Positions 8,288-16,537 of a DNA stretch of 64,000 nucleotides are shown here, one piece after another. This DNA comes from UBA2377 sp964429385 (GTDB taxonomy: Bacteria; Verrucomicrobiota; Verrucomicrobiia; Opitutales; Opitutaceae): contig CAYSBR010000023.1 of the NCBI GenBank assembly GCA_964429385.1, forward strand, positions 1 to 64,000, written 5' to 3'. The stretch's first letter is position 1. Every line of letters begins with the position of its first letter. The translations under genes and the position numbers were made by a program. The notes under the pieces are model-generated. The model was not told where the DNA came from and did no database searches. It was given only the letters and a program-made list of their open reading frames with translations.

Positions 8288-8943
8288 ACCGCGCCTTTCC
8301 CCAGTGCGAAATGGAGCCGGTTTACGGCTTCTGCCATTATGTGATGACGGTCGTTTACGGCATGTGTTTTCGCGGTGAAGTCACCGGCGCGGAACACCTC
8401 CCGAAGCAGGGTTCCTTTCTCATCGCGGCCAATCATGCCAGTTTTCTGGACCCGCCGCTCATCGGCTGCCAGGTGCCGCGGCAGATCGCCTACTTTGCCC
8501 GCAAAACCCTCTGGCGCGGCGGCATCGCCTCGTGGTGGCTCGACGAAGTCGGCACCATCCCCGTGGACCGCGACGGCGGGCAGGATGTCAGCGCCATCAA
8601 ACGTGTCCTCAAAGCCCTCAAGGATGACAAGGGGCTCATCCTCTTTCCCGAAGGCACGCGCTCATCCGACGGCAGCCTGCAGGAGCCGAAGGCCGGCGTG
8701 GGGCTCATCGCCAGTCGCGCGCAAGTTCCCGTCGTCCCCGCGCGGATCTTCGGTTCCTTCGAAGCCTACGGCAAAGGCCGGGGGCTCCAGCTGGATACTC
8801 CCGTGAGCATCGTATTCGGGCGCCCGCTTCCCGCCGCTGAATACGATGATCCCTCCGCCGGGAAGGAACGCTACCTCATCGCCTCGCAACGCATCTTCGC
8901 CCGCATCGCCGCCCTCCATCTGCCGGCCGAACGCGTGGTGTGA
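8284..8943 (+). CDS. plsC: 1-acyl-sn-glycerol-3-phosphate acyltransferase family protein
   Basis: 219 residues. The catalytic H-X4-D box is NHASFLDPP, and LFPEGTRSSDG is the glycerol-phosphate-binding motif. The family adds the second acyl chain to lysophosphatidic acid at the inner face of the membrane. Here the hydrophobic N-terminal CHYVMTVVYGMCF region may anchor it. The start overlaps the cmk stop by 4 nt (ATGA). It is the last gene before the hairpin at 8963. Confidence 0.88.
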   Translation: MNRAFPQCEMEPVYGFCHYVMTVVYGMCFRGEVTGAEHLPKQGSFLIAANHASFLDPPLIGCQVPRQIAYFARKTLWRGGIASWWLDEVGTIPVDRDGGQDVSAIKRVLKALKDDKGLILFPEGTRSSDGSLQEPKAGVGLIASRAQVPVVPARIFGSFEAYGKGRGLQLDTPVSIVFGRPLPAAEYDDPSAGKERYLIASQRIFARIAALHLPAERVV

Positions 8944-8962
8944 TCCGCCAAAACAAAGACAA

Positions 8963-8986
8963 AGCCCCGCCGTCGCCGGCGGGGCT
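8963..8986 (-). terminator. Bidirectional Rho-independent terminator
   Basis: A perfect 10-bp stem AGCCCCGCCG/CGGCGGGGCT with loop TCGC, lying between convergent genes. On the minus strand it is followed by TTTGTCTTTGTTTT, a good U-rich tail, so it mainly ends the thioredoxin-like transcript. Confidence 0.8.
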
Positions 8987-9012
8987 GATTCAGACCGGCA
9001 TCGCTCGTCGCG

Positions 9013-9249
9013 TCAGCGCAACGCCTCGATCCCCGCGCCGTGGTTGATGTGATACACCGTGCCGGACAACACCAGCGCCGGTACGGATTGCACACCGGCG
9101 GCCTCGGCCTCGGGCAGACGGTCCCGTTTTTCCCCGAGGTGGACGATTTCGACCTCGTAGCGCACCGGATCGAGCGCGGCGGCCACATTTTGCTCGGCGG
9201 CCACGCAGACCGGGCAGCCCGCGTGATAGAAGACAGCTTTGTTTTTCAT
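9013..9249 (-). CDS. Small thioredoxin/glutaredoxin-like protein
   Basis: 78 residues from the ATG before KNKAVFYHAGCPVC; the upstream extension crosses the promoter region. It shows a beta strand then the redox motif CPVC (residues ~12-15), and a cis-Pro-type VQSVPALVLSG about 40 residues on, as in thioredoxin-fold proteins. No signal peptide, so cytoplasmic. It probably reduces disulfides of an unknown partner. It is divergent from an HxlR-type regulator, which suggests redox-linked control. Confidence 0.82.
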   Translation of the reverse strand: MKNKAVFYHAGCPVCVAAEQNVAAALDPVRYEVEIVHLGEKRDRLPEAEAAGVQSVPALVLSGTVYHINHGAGIEALR

Positions 9250-9322
9250 GATGAATCCTGATTGGGTTTCGATTGGAACGGTTGACATCCCCAGTCTGCC
9301 ACATCCCCAAAAAATCAAAAGA

Positions 9323-9388
9323 GGGCACGATTCAGTGGGTGGGCACCCTTTTGTGCCCCATCCCGATTTCACTCCGCCCTGCTATACT
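9323..9388. promoter_or_regulatory. HxlR/thioredoxin divergent control region with GGGCAC repeats
   Basis: Between the two divergent genes lie GGGCAC at 9323-9328, GGGCAC at 9341-9346 and GTGCCC at 9353-9358; the last two form an inverted repeat with a 6-nt loop. TATACT at 9383-9388 is a good -10 only 8 nt before the HxlR ATG, so that transcript would have almost no leader. The repeats are a possible HxlR operator (inference). Confidence 0.4.
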
Positions 9389-9395
9389 TGCCGCC

Positions 9396-9749
9396 ATGAA
9401 GCGAAAGCCCTCCGCCCTCAGCATACCTGAACGCACCGCATATCGAAGGCTGGAGGACGTCGTCGGTTGCAAGTGGTCCGCCGCCGTGCTGGCCGCCATC
9501 GGCCGGGGTGTCATCCGCCCCGGGCAGCTGGAGCGCTTCATCCCCGGCATCTCCACCAAAGTGCTCAACGAACGTCTGCGCAAATTGCTCGCCTACCAGC
9601 TGATCACGCGTCGCGAAATCGCCGGCCCCGTGCTGCGGGTCGAATACGACCTCACCGCCACCGGACGAAAACTATCGGACATCATCGACCAGATCCGGGA
9701 CCTCGACGAAGCCCACGCCCGCCGCGCATCCGGAGATTTTGGAAAATAA
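9396..9749 (+). CDS. HxlR family winged-helix transcriptional regulator
   Basis: 117 residues. The HxlR pattern is clear: VGCKWSAAVLAAIGRGVIRPGQLERFIPGISTK (here as two pieces, helix then wing entry), VLNERLRKLLAYQLITR, and YDLTATGRKLSDII. The family binds DNA as a dimer, and several members (YodB, HypR) sense oxidants through a cysteine. One Cys sits just before KW, not at the usual extreme N-terminus. The divergent thioredoxin-like gene is its likely target, with the GGGCAC repeats as operator. Confidence 0.9.
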   Translation: MKRKPSALSIPERTAYRRLEDVVGCKWSAAVLAAIGRGVIRPGQLERFIPGISTKVLNERLRKLLAYQLITRREIAGPVLRVEYDLTATGRKLSDIIDQIRDLDEAHARRASGDFGK

Positions 9750-9863
9750 TTTTCGCGAGCTGTAACTTTGGCGATGCCGGCGGGTTTTCGTTCATGTCCC
9801 CGGCACAACACGAGGGCTTCACAAAAATCCAACCCTCATACTCCGCCCGACGGAGCCATCCAC

Positions 9864-10211
9864 ATGAACAAAATCAAGCAACTCATCGCCGCCACACTCG
9901 TTGGCGGGCTCCTCTGCTCCACCGCCTTCGCCGCCACGACCGCCGGCAAGTCCGATCTCCCCCGCCCGGAAGTGGTGGTCAATCCGACCAACCTCCCCAT
10001 CGACTTCAAAAACACGGTCGTGAAGCTCAGCCTCACGATTGATGAGCACGGCCAGCCGCATAACATCAAGCTCATCTCCCCCGCCGATCGCAAACTGGCC
10101 CGCCAGCTGGTGCCGGTCATCGCCCAGTGGCGTTTCACCGCCCCCACGGAAAACGGTGTCCCGGTATCGAAGCAGGTCGTCCTGCCGCTCGACATCACCG
10201 TCGAGTCCTGA
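9864..10211 (+). CDS. Secreted TonB C-terminal-domain-like protein
   Basis: 115 residues. The signal peptide is NKIKQLIAATLVGGLLCSTAFA, with cleavage after AFA. The mature 90 residues read like a TonB C-terminal domain: LTIDEHGQPHNIKLISPADR, LVPVIAQWRFTAPTENGVPV and a final VVLPLDITVES strand. With no membrane anchor it cannot be a full TonB; it may be a free periplasmic relative. It stands alone between the HxlR gene and a strong terminator. Confidence 0.75.
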   Translation: MNKIKQLIAATLVGGLLCSTAFAATTAGKSDLPRPEVVVNPTNLPIDFKNTVVKLSLTIDEHGQPHNIKLISPADRKLARQLVPVIAQWRFTAPTENGVPVSKQVVLPLDITVES

Positions 10212-10228
10212 GCACTCCGGCCTTCCCC

Positions 10229-10258
10229 GCCGCTGGCGCAAACCGCCAGCGGCTTTTT
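10229..10258 (+). terminator. Rho-independent terminator
   Basis: A perfect 10-bp stem GCCGCTGGCG/CGCCAGCGGC with a 5-nt loop is followed by TTTTT, 18 nt after the preceding stop codon. Confidence 0.88.
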
Positions 10259-10327
10259 CATACCCGCACACCAGCCGCGTGTTTTTAAGACTAGCCGCGC
10301 TCCGCCCCAGCGTTATCGAGTAGAAGC

Positions 10328-11182
10328 GTGGCTGAAGCCTACCTCGAATACACCGACAAAACCCGACGGCGGCTCGACCGGTCGCTCTCCCTCGGACGCA
10401 GCACCGCCTGCGAGATCACCCTCAACGACACGGAGTGCTCGCGCCGTCACGCATTGATCAACCGCCAGGGCGCGGGCGAATTCTGGCTCGTGGATCTGGG
10501 CAGCACCAACGGCACCCACATCAACGGCCGGAGACTGCTCCGGCCCACCCAGCTGGCGGATGGGGACCGCATCCTCATCGGCCGCAGCGAATTCATCTTC
10601 CGCAGCCTCGCGCCCCTCCCGGCCGCCGCCGCCGGCGAAGAAGCCGCCACGCTGCCCGCCATCCGCACCGAGGAGGCCTGGATGCTGCTGGCCGATGTGG
10701 AGAACTTCACCCTTTTCTCCCGGCAACATCCTCCGGAAGAAGTTTCACGCCGCATCGGTCATTGGGTGGCGGCATGCGCGGCGACCTTCACCGCGCATCA
10801 GGCGGATATCCAGGTTTACCTCGGCGACGGCTTCTTCGCCTACCTGCCCACCCGCACCCATCGGCCCGAGACTTTTCTCCAGGTGCTGGGCGAGTTGCGC
10901 GGCTTGCAGAGCGATTCGGCCCATCTGCCCTTCCGGCTGATCGTTCACTTTGATCGCATCACACTCGGCGGAGCAGCCGGCGGCGGCGTGGAATCCGCCC
11001 TTGGCCCCGGCGTGAACCACTTGTTCCGCATGGAAAAAATCGCCGGTGCCGCCGGCGCCCGGTGCGCGGCCACCACCGCGGCCCTCGCCGCCTGGCCCGG
11101 CGCCAAACCCGCCGCCCTCTCCCTCGGCCGGCATCCGCTCAAGGGATTCGATGGCGAATATGAACTCTTCAAACTGGCATAA
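10328..11182 (+). CDS. FHA domain - class III nucleotide cyclase-like protein
   Basis: 284 residues with a GTG start. Residues ~1-92 are an FHA phosphothreonine-binding domain: LGRS, CSRRH, LGSTNGTHINGR. Residues ~115-284 look like a class III adenylyl/guanylyl cyclase domain. LLADVENFTLF places a metal-binding Asp near 123, YLGDGFFAYLP the second near 167, and VNHLFRME keeps the Asn and the Arg four residues later that stabilise the transition state. The order suggests a cyclase switched by a phosphorylated partner. No kinase or cyclic-nucleotide receptor lies beside it. The product (cAMP or cGMP) cannot be told. Confidence 0.85.
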   Translation: MAEAYLEYTDKTRRRLDRSLSLGRSTACEITLNDTECSRRHALINRQGAGEFWLVDLGSTNGTHINGRRLLRPTQLADGDRILIGRSEFIFRSLAPLPAAAAGEEAATLPAIRTEEAWMLLADVENFTLFSRQHPPEEVSRRIGHWVAACAATFTAHQADIQVYLGDGFFAYLPTRTHRPETFLQVLGELRGLQSDSAHLPFRLIVHFDRITLGGAAGGGVESALGPGVNHLFRMEKIAGAAGARCAATTAALAAWPGAKPAALSLGRHPLKGFDGEYELFKLA

Positions 11183-11203
11183 ATACAGCCCAATTCCTTC
11201 CAC

Positions 11204-11713
11204 ATGAAAACCCTCCTGCTGCTCGCTTTCCTCCTGCCCGCGTTGCCGCTCGTCGCGGCCATCAACCCCGCCCACTTTCAACGCGTCGCATCCGACCGGC
11301 TCAAGCTTCGCGAGATCACCCGGATCATCCACGAAGAAGACAATTCCCAGGCCAAGCTGCGCCGAGTGACCATTGTCGCCCTCGTGACCGGCCGGCTGGA
11401 CGATTCGAATTACCTGCTGGGCGAAACCATCGTCATTGACTACACGGTGGATCTGACCGCCCGAGCCAAGGCCGCCAAAGACCACGAGAAGCGTCAGGGC
11501 GACCGGGTCGGGCGGCAATTTCTGGAGGAGCCCGAGCCACCCGAGCTCGATGAAAACGGCGAGTTCTGGGCACACCTGGCTGCGGCCGGAGGCCGGCTCG
11601 GTAACGTCAACCGCCATGCCGGTGCGGTGATCGGCCGGGGCAAATACACTTTCAACGGCAAGGTCTTCGTGCCTGTCGCCGGGCAATACTCGTTCTACTA
11701 CCCGATGGATTGA
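11204..11713 (+). CDS. Secreted hypothetical protein
   Basis: 169 residues. Signal peptide KTLLLLAFLLPALPLVAA, then a mature domain starting INPAHFQRVASDRLKLREIT. The middle has alternating strands (LRRVTIVALVTGR, ETIVIDYTVDL), a charged KAAKDHEKRQGDR linker and a final VFVPVAGQYSFYYPMD. I do not recognise the family. It follows the FHA-cyclase by 21 nt, so the two are likely co-transcribed, and ends 12 nt from convergent trpS. Confidence 0.72.
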   Translation: MKTLLLLAFLLPALPLVAAINPAHFQRVASDRLKLREITRIIHEEDNSQAKLRRVTIVALVTGRLDDSNYLLGETIVIDYTVDLTARAKAAKDHEKRQGDRVGRQFLEEPEPPELDENGEFWAHLAAAGGRLGNVNRHAGAVIGRGKYTFNGKVFVPVAGQYSFYYPMD

Positions 11714-11725
11714 ATGCGGTCGGCT

Positions 11726-12694
11726 TCAGGCCAGACCGCAGGCCTGTCGCGCGCGCTGCAGCACCACGCTCGCCGTGGCCCGGGCCTTCGCCGCCCCTTC
11801 GCGCAACACCTGTTCGATATAGTCCGGATTCGCCGCCAGCTCCGCTCGCCTGACCCGCGCTTCGGCGAAGAAATTCCAGTAGTGCTCGAAAAGTCCCTTT
11901 TTCAGGTCGCCGTAGCCGAGCCCGCCCGCGCGCAAACGATTCTCGTAGTCGGCGGCCACCTCGGCAGGCGCCACGAGCTTTAGCAGCTGGATGGCGATGT
12001 TCTTGTCCGCATCGGGCTTGGGTTCCTGCGGCGTGCGCGAGTCCATCACGATCCCCATGATCTTTTTGCGGAGCGCCTTCTCATCCCCGAATATCTCGAC
12101 CGTGTTGCCGTAGCTCTTGGACATCTTTTGCCCATCGAGACCGGGCACCACCGCCACCGCCTCGGCGATACGCTCCTCCGGCACGACAAACGTCTCCCCA
12201 TAGGTCTGGTTAAACTTGATCGCGATATCGCGCGTCATCTCCAGATGCTGCTTCTGATCCTTGCCCACCGGCACGACCCGGGTGTCGTAAAGCAGGATGT
12301 CCGCCGCCATCAGCACCGGGTAGGAAAACAGACCGAAGTTCGGCGCGATGCCCTTGGCGATCTTGTCCTTGTAGCTGTGCGCACGTTCCAGCAACCCCAT
12401 CGGCGTGAGCGATCCGATCAGCCAGGTGAGCTCACAGACCTCGGGCAGGTCGCTCTGGCGCCAGAAAACCGCCTTCGCCGGATCGAGCCCGCAGGCCAGC
12501 CAGTCGAGCGCGATCCCCAGGGTATAGGCCCGGCGCTCGGCGGGATCGGTGATGACCGTCATCGAGTGGTAATCGGCGATGAAGTAATAGGCATCGCCGC
12601 CGGCCTGCAGCTCAATGGCCGGACGCATGGCGCCGAAATAATTGCCGATGTGCAGGGTGCCGGAAGGCGTGATACCGGTGAGGATGCGGGGCAT
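11726..12694 (-). CDS. trpS: Tryptophanyl-tRNA synthetase
   Basis: 322 residues from the ATG before PRILTGITPSGTLHIGNYFG; the frame runs open to 13189 but the extra part is antisense to the next gene. It charges tRNA-Trp. The class I HIGH motif appears as TLHIGN and the KMSKS motif as QKMSKSYGN, with GLFSYPVLMAADILLYD typical of TrpRS. A GCGGTC/GACCGC inverted repeat at 11718-11741 overlaps the 3' end and may act as a weak terminator. The preceding gene on this strand is the hexapeptide-repeat protein, 131 nt upstream. Confidence 0.96.
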   Translation of the reverse strand: MPRILTGITPSGTLHIGNYFGAMRPAIELQAGGDAYYFIADYHSMTVITDPAERRAYTLGIALDWLACGLDPAKAVFWRQSDLPEVCELTWLIGSLTPMGLLERAHSYKDKIAKGIAPNFGLFSYPVLMAADILLYDTRVVPVGKDQKQHLEMTRDIAIKFNQTYGETFVVPEERIAEAVAVVPGLDGQKMSKSYGNTVEIFGDEKALRKKIMGIVMDSRTPQEPKPDADKNIAIQLLKLVAPAEVAADYENRLRAGGLGYGDLKKGLFEHYWNFFAEARVRRAELAANPDYIEQVLREGAAKARATASVVLQRARQACGLA

Positions 12695-12825
12695 GGTAAA
12701 AAGAGTGCGGAGTTCGGATTGCGAAACGTGGATTTGCCAGCCGGTCATCTGGGCGCATCCCGGCTCCGGTGAAAAGCGCGAAATCGCAGCTCCGCCGCGC
12801 GGGCCGGGTTTCGCGCCCGCAAGGC

Positions 12826-13506
12826 TCAATCCCGGCGCGGCAGGGTCGAGAGCGACTGACGCGTGCGGACAATGGTGGACGGCGGCAGCCAGCCGCCAAA
12901 CGCCGTCAGGGGCATGACCAGCGCCCGCGGGCCGAGGAGGGTGCCAGGTTGCAGGACGGCGTTGCAACCCACCTCCGCATTGTCCCCGAGGATGGCGCCA
13001 AACTTGCGCAGGCCGGTCGGCACCGCGCCCTCCGGCAACTTCAGGACAACCTCCTGCTGATCGAGCCTCAGATTGGAACAGATCACGCCGGCGCCCAGGT
13101 GCGCCCCGTTGCCAAAGACCGAGTCGCCCACGTAGCTGAAGTGCGGGACCTGCACACGGTCGAGCAACAGGCAGTTTTTGAATTCGCACGCATTACCCAG
13201 CACGCAATCCTCGCCCACGATCACGTTGCCGCGAATGAAGGCGCCCGGCCGGATCTCCGTGCGCGCGCCAATCCAGGCCGGTCCGATGATCGTCGCCTGC
13301 GGCGGCAGCTTCACCGTCGGATCGAGATGCACCGCTCCCTCCACCTGCACCCCCGGCGGCAATGGCGGCGGACTTTCCGCAAAGCGATGCGCCGCCAGCG
13401 CCGGCGCAATCTGCTTCAGCCAGTCCCACGGCGCGGCTTCCGGGCGGAACGCGGCGGCAAAAACCCGCAATGAAGACGGCAGGGCGAAAAAATCAGCGGC
13501 TTGCAT
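12826..13506 (-). CDS. Left-handed beta-helix (hexapeptide-repeat) transferase-like protein
   Basis: 226 residues. After a ~50-residue helical N-terminus come hexapeptide rungs (V-x-L-x-x-T type): ATIIGPAWIGARTEIRPGAF, VIVGEDCVLGN, SVFGNGAHLGAGVICS, and AILGDNAEVGCNAVLQPGTL. This resembles the acyltransferase half of GlmU-type proteins, but there is no nucleotidyltransferase half. It likely binds or acylates a sugar nucleotide. The start leaves 9 nt to the stop of the oxidoreductase gene upstream on the same strand, so the two are probably co-transcribed. Confidence 0.82.
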   Translation of the reverse strand: MQAADFFALPSSLRVFAAAFRPEAAPWDWLKQIAPALAAHRFAESPPPLPPGVQVEGAVHLDPTVKLPPQATIIGPAWIGARTEIRPGAFIRGNVIVGEDCVLGNACEFKNCLLLDRVQVPHFSYVGDSVFGNGAHLGAGVICSNLRLDQQEVVLKLPEGAVPTGLRKFGAILGDNAEVGCNAVLQPGTLLGPRALVMPLTAFGGWLPPSTIVRTRQSLSTLPRRD

Positions 13507-13515
13507 GGCGAAAAA

Positions 13516-14550
13516 TTAGCGGACCTCGGATAATTTTACAGGACGTTTCTCCGCAATCGAACGATCCGCGGCAAAGATGACCTCATGTGTCGCCACGGCC
13601 TCCGGCAAACCACTGAGCGGCATCGGCCGGCCCTCCGTCAACGCGGCAAAGAACGCATCAAACTGAGCCCGGTAGGGATGATCCGCCACATTGCCCGAGT
13701 CGATCGGCTGCATATCGGTTTCATGCCACCGGTTGCGCGCATCCCCCGGACCGTGTTGGGAGAATTTCTGGTCAAGAATCGAACCCTGGCTGCCGACAAG
13801 ATGCGTGTGGAAGTAGTAAGGCTGCAGGCAATCAATCACCGAGGCGCATTTCCCCACCCGCCCGTCCGCGAATTTCAACAACGTGACGCTGGTGGTCGGA
13901 TATTCGTAGCGCGCAAAGTCCGGTTGCGACGACTGCGTGGCGTAGCTTATGACCTCCTCCACCTCTCCGGCCATGCAAAGCAGCAGCGCATCCAGCGCAT
14001 GACAGCCGGCGGACAGCAGACTGGAGCCGCCGCCGCGACGGGTGAGGTTCCAGCGGTATTGGCCATACCACGGACCCGACCCGTGGTAGTAGTCCACTTC
14101 GCCATAATGCACCCGACCGATCAACCCCGCGTCCAGCCGCGATTTGATCCCGAGAAACTGACTCGCCCACCGGCACTCAAAGCAGATGCAAAACTGCACG
14201 CCGGCCGCGCGGACCGCGTGCTCGATCCGGCGCAGCTCGGCCAATGAAAGCGCCATCGGTTTTTCGAGAATGATATGCTTGCCCGCCTGCGCCGCCGCCA
14301 CCGCCTGGTCCGCATGCTCCCAGGGGTAGCCCGTGATGGAAACCACCTCGACCCCGGGATCCGCCAGCAGGGAGGCCATGTCCGCATGCACCCGCAGCGG
14401 TGTCCCGTGCCGCGCCGCCAGTTCCGCCGGATCCAGCGGCCGCGATGAGCAGATGGCGGTCACCCGGCCGCCCTGGCCGTGATTGATCGCCTCGATGTGC
14501 GCCGTGGCCGCCCAGCCGTAACCGACGATGCCGACATTCCATGTCTTCAT
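13516..14550 (-). CDS. Gfo/Idh/MocA family oxidoreductase
   Basis: 344 residues from the ATG before KTWNVGIVGYGWAATAHI, which opens the NAD(P)-binding Rossmann fold (GxGxxA). HIILEKPMALS is the EKP motif with the catalytic Lys. HxxD in the C-terminal half is visible as GCHALDALL. The family oxidises or reduces sugars and cyclitols; the substrate is not evident. It diverges from the DUF4838 gene, a pairing that suggests joint work on an oligosaccharide. The starts face each other about 108 nt apart. Confidence 0.92.
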   Translation of the reverse strand: MKTWNVGIVGYGWAATAHIEAINHGQGGRVTAICSSRPLDPAELAARHGTPLRVHADMASLLADPGVEVVSITGYPWEHADQAVAAAQAGKHIILEKPMALSLAELRRIEHAVRAAGVQFCICFECRWASQFLGIKSRLDAGLIGRVHYGEVDYYHGSGPWYGQYRWNLTRRGGGSSLLSAGCHALDALLLCMAGEVEEVISYATQSSQPDFARYEYPTTSVTLLKFADGRVGKCASVIDCLQPYYFHTHLVGSQGSILDQKFSQHGPGDARNRWHETDMQPIDSGNVADHPYRAQFDAFFAALTEGRPMPLSGLPEAVATHEVIFAADRSIAEKRPVKLSEVR

Positions 14551-14657
14551 ACGCGCCGACCAGAACGTGGTTTCCCCATCGGCGCAATCTCCCGTTGCCG
14601 CCGCGCGAAAACAATCGGCTCGCGCCCCGCCGATCAGGCTGTTTTGCGAGAGAGGCT

Positions 14658-16475
14658 TTGAGTTCCCATACACCCTCCCCCCACTTGCTCCTTGCCGCCG
14701 ACGCCCGCACCGACTGGCGGATCGTCATCAGCCATCAGGCCCCGCCGCCGGAACAGCGCGCCGCCGCCGAGCTGCAATTTCACCTGAAAGCGATCAGCGG
14801 CGCGACCCTGCCGATCGTCACCGACACCACGCCGCGCGAACCGGGTGAAATCCTCGTCGGCACCAGTAATCGCACCGCAGGCCAGGAGATGGACAAAGCA
14901 CCGGGAGCCGAGGCGTTCATCATCCGAACCGGTCCCGACCATCTCCTTATCGCAGGCGAAGGCCGGCGCGGCACCCTGTATGGCGTTTACGATTTTCTGG
15001 AGCGCCACCTCGGTTGCCGCTGGTTCACCGCGGATGTTGCCCACATCCCCCGGCGCAGCCGCATTGAAATCGGCCCCCTCGATGAACGTCGGGCACCCGC
15101 CTTCGAATATCGGGAACCCTACAGTTATGAGGCGCAGGATCCCGATTGGGCCGTGCGCAACAAATGCAACGGGCATTTCCCCGAACTCGGTCCGGAACGC
15201 GGCGGCGGGCTGCGCTACACCCCGTTCGTCCATTCCTTCGATGCGCTCGTGCCGGTTGCCCAATTTTTCGACACGCATCCCGAATATTTTTCGGAAGTCG
15301 GCGGACGCCGGCTTCGGCACGAAACCCAGCTGTGCCTCGCTCACCCGGAGGTCTTTGCCCTCGCATTGGCGCGCATCCGCGGCTGGCTGGCGGAGAATCC
15401 TGGTGTGAGCATCGTCTCCGTCTCGCAAAATGATTGGGAGAACCCCTGCCAGTGCGCCGCCTGCCGCGCCGTGGATACCGAGGAGGGCAACTACAGCGGC
15501 AGTCTCATCCGTTTCGTCAACCGGCTCGCCGCCGCCATCGAGCCGGAGCATCCCCACGTGGCGATTGACACCCTCGCCTACCAATACACCCGCAAGCCGC
15601 CGCGAGTCACCCGGCCCCGGCACAACGTCATCGTGCGACTCTGCACGATCGAATGCTGTTTCTCCCACCCATTGGAAAGCTGCGGGGAAAAGATGCTGCT
15701 CAAGCGCAGCCACGGCACCGGTGCGACCTTTGCCGAGGATCTGGCCGCGTGGGCGCGGATCTGTGACCGGCTGTATGTCTGGGATTACGTGACCAACTTT
15801 GCCAACTACGTGCTGCCCTTCCCCAACCTCGGCGTGCTCGGCCCGAATCTGCGCCTGTTTGCCCGCAACCACGTCAAGGGCGTGTTCGCCCAAGGGGCCA
15901 ATCCGCCCGCCGGTGGCGGCGAGTTTGCCGCGCTGCGCTCCTGGGTGCTGGCCCGGCTGATGTGGGCGCCTGCGCAGGATGAACGGGCGTTGATCGCGGA
16001 ATTCCTCCATGGCGTTTATGGGCGCGGCGCCCCGCACCTGCAGCGTTATCTGGACGCACTGCACGAGCGCGTGACCACTCACGCCCTCCACGCCAGCATC
16101 TACGACCGGCCTGACAGCAGCTATCTGACACCCGAATTGTTGGCTTTCGCCGAGACCTGTTTTGATCAGGCCGAGGAGGCCGCCGATAATCCCGCCGGGC
16201 TGGCCCGGATCCAGCGGGCCCGCCTGCCCATCCGCTTTGCCAGATTGGCCGCCCTGCCGGTCGGCGCGCCCGGACGCGAGGAACTGATCACCCATTTTGC
16301 CCAAGAGGTGAAGGCCGCCGGGATCACCCAACTCTCCGAACATATTCCCGCGGAGCAAACCCTCCACTACCTGCGTCAAGGCATCCACCTGACCCATTTC
16401 GCCCGTTACGATGGCGGCTGGAGTCCTTTCGACAATCCCTGGCCCGTCGGTGAGCGTCCGCCGGAAGCGACGTGA
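14658..16475 (+). CDS. DUF4838-type protein (alpha-glucuronidase-like N-terminus)
   Basis: About 605 residues. The N-terminal part, AAAELQFHLKAISGATLPIV followed by EILVGTS and GTLYGVYDFLERHLGCRWF, is the GH20b/GH67N-like fold that precedes catalytic barrels in glycoside hydrolases. The larger domain has NDWENPCQCAACRAVD with three clustered Cys and WDYVTNFANYVLPFPNL, as in DUF4838. The start is uncertain: a TTG at 14658 follows AGAGAGG closely, while an ATG at 14541 would lie inside the divergent gene. No clear signal peptide is seen. Probably a carbohydrate-active enzyme. Confidence 0.82.
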   Translation: MSSHTPSPHLLLAADARTDWRIVISHQAPPPEQRAAAELQFHLKAISGATLPIVTDTTPREPGEILVGTSNRTAGQEMDKAPGAEAFIIRTGPDHLLIAGEGRRGTLYGVYDFLERHLGCRWFTADVAHIPRRSRIEIGPLDERRAPAFEYREPYSYEAQDPDWAVRNKCNGHFPELGPERGGGLRYTPFVHSFDALVPVAQFFDTHPEYFSEVGGRRLRHETQLCLAHPEVFALALARIRGWLAENPGVSIVSVSQNDWENPCQCAACRAVDTEEGNYSGSLIRFVNRLAAAIEPEHPHVAIDTLAYQYTRKPPRVTRPRHNVIVRLCTIECCFSHPLESCGEKMLLKRSHGTGATFAEDLAAWARICDRLYVWDYVTNFANYVLPFPNLGVLGPNLRLFARNHVKGVFAQGANPPAGGGEFAALRSWVLARLMWAPAQDERALIAEFLHGVYGRGAPHLQRYLDALHERVTTHALHASIYDRPDSSYLTPELLAFAETCFDQAEEAADNPAGLARIQRARLPIRFARLAALPVGAPGREELITHFAQEVKAAGITQLSEHIPAEQTLHYLRQGIHLTHFARYDGGWSPFDNPWPVGERPPEAT

Positions 16476-16537
16476 AGCGCTTCCCTCAAAAAGAGTCGCT
16501 CCAAAAACAGCTTGGAGTGCCGCGCCCGACCGCCAAG

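Noticed and set aside
12695..13189. Long N-terminal extension of trpS
   Set aside because: Overlaps the hexapeptide-repeat gene in another frame; TrpRS begins at the PRILTGITPSG start.
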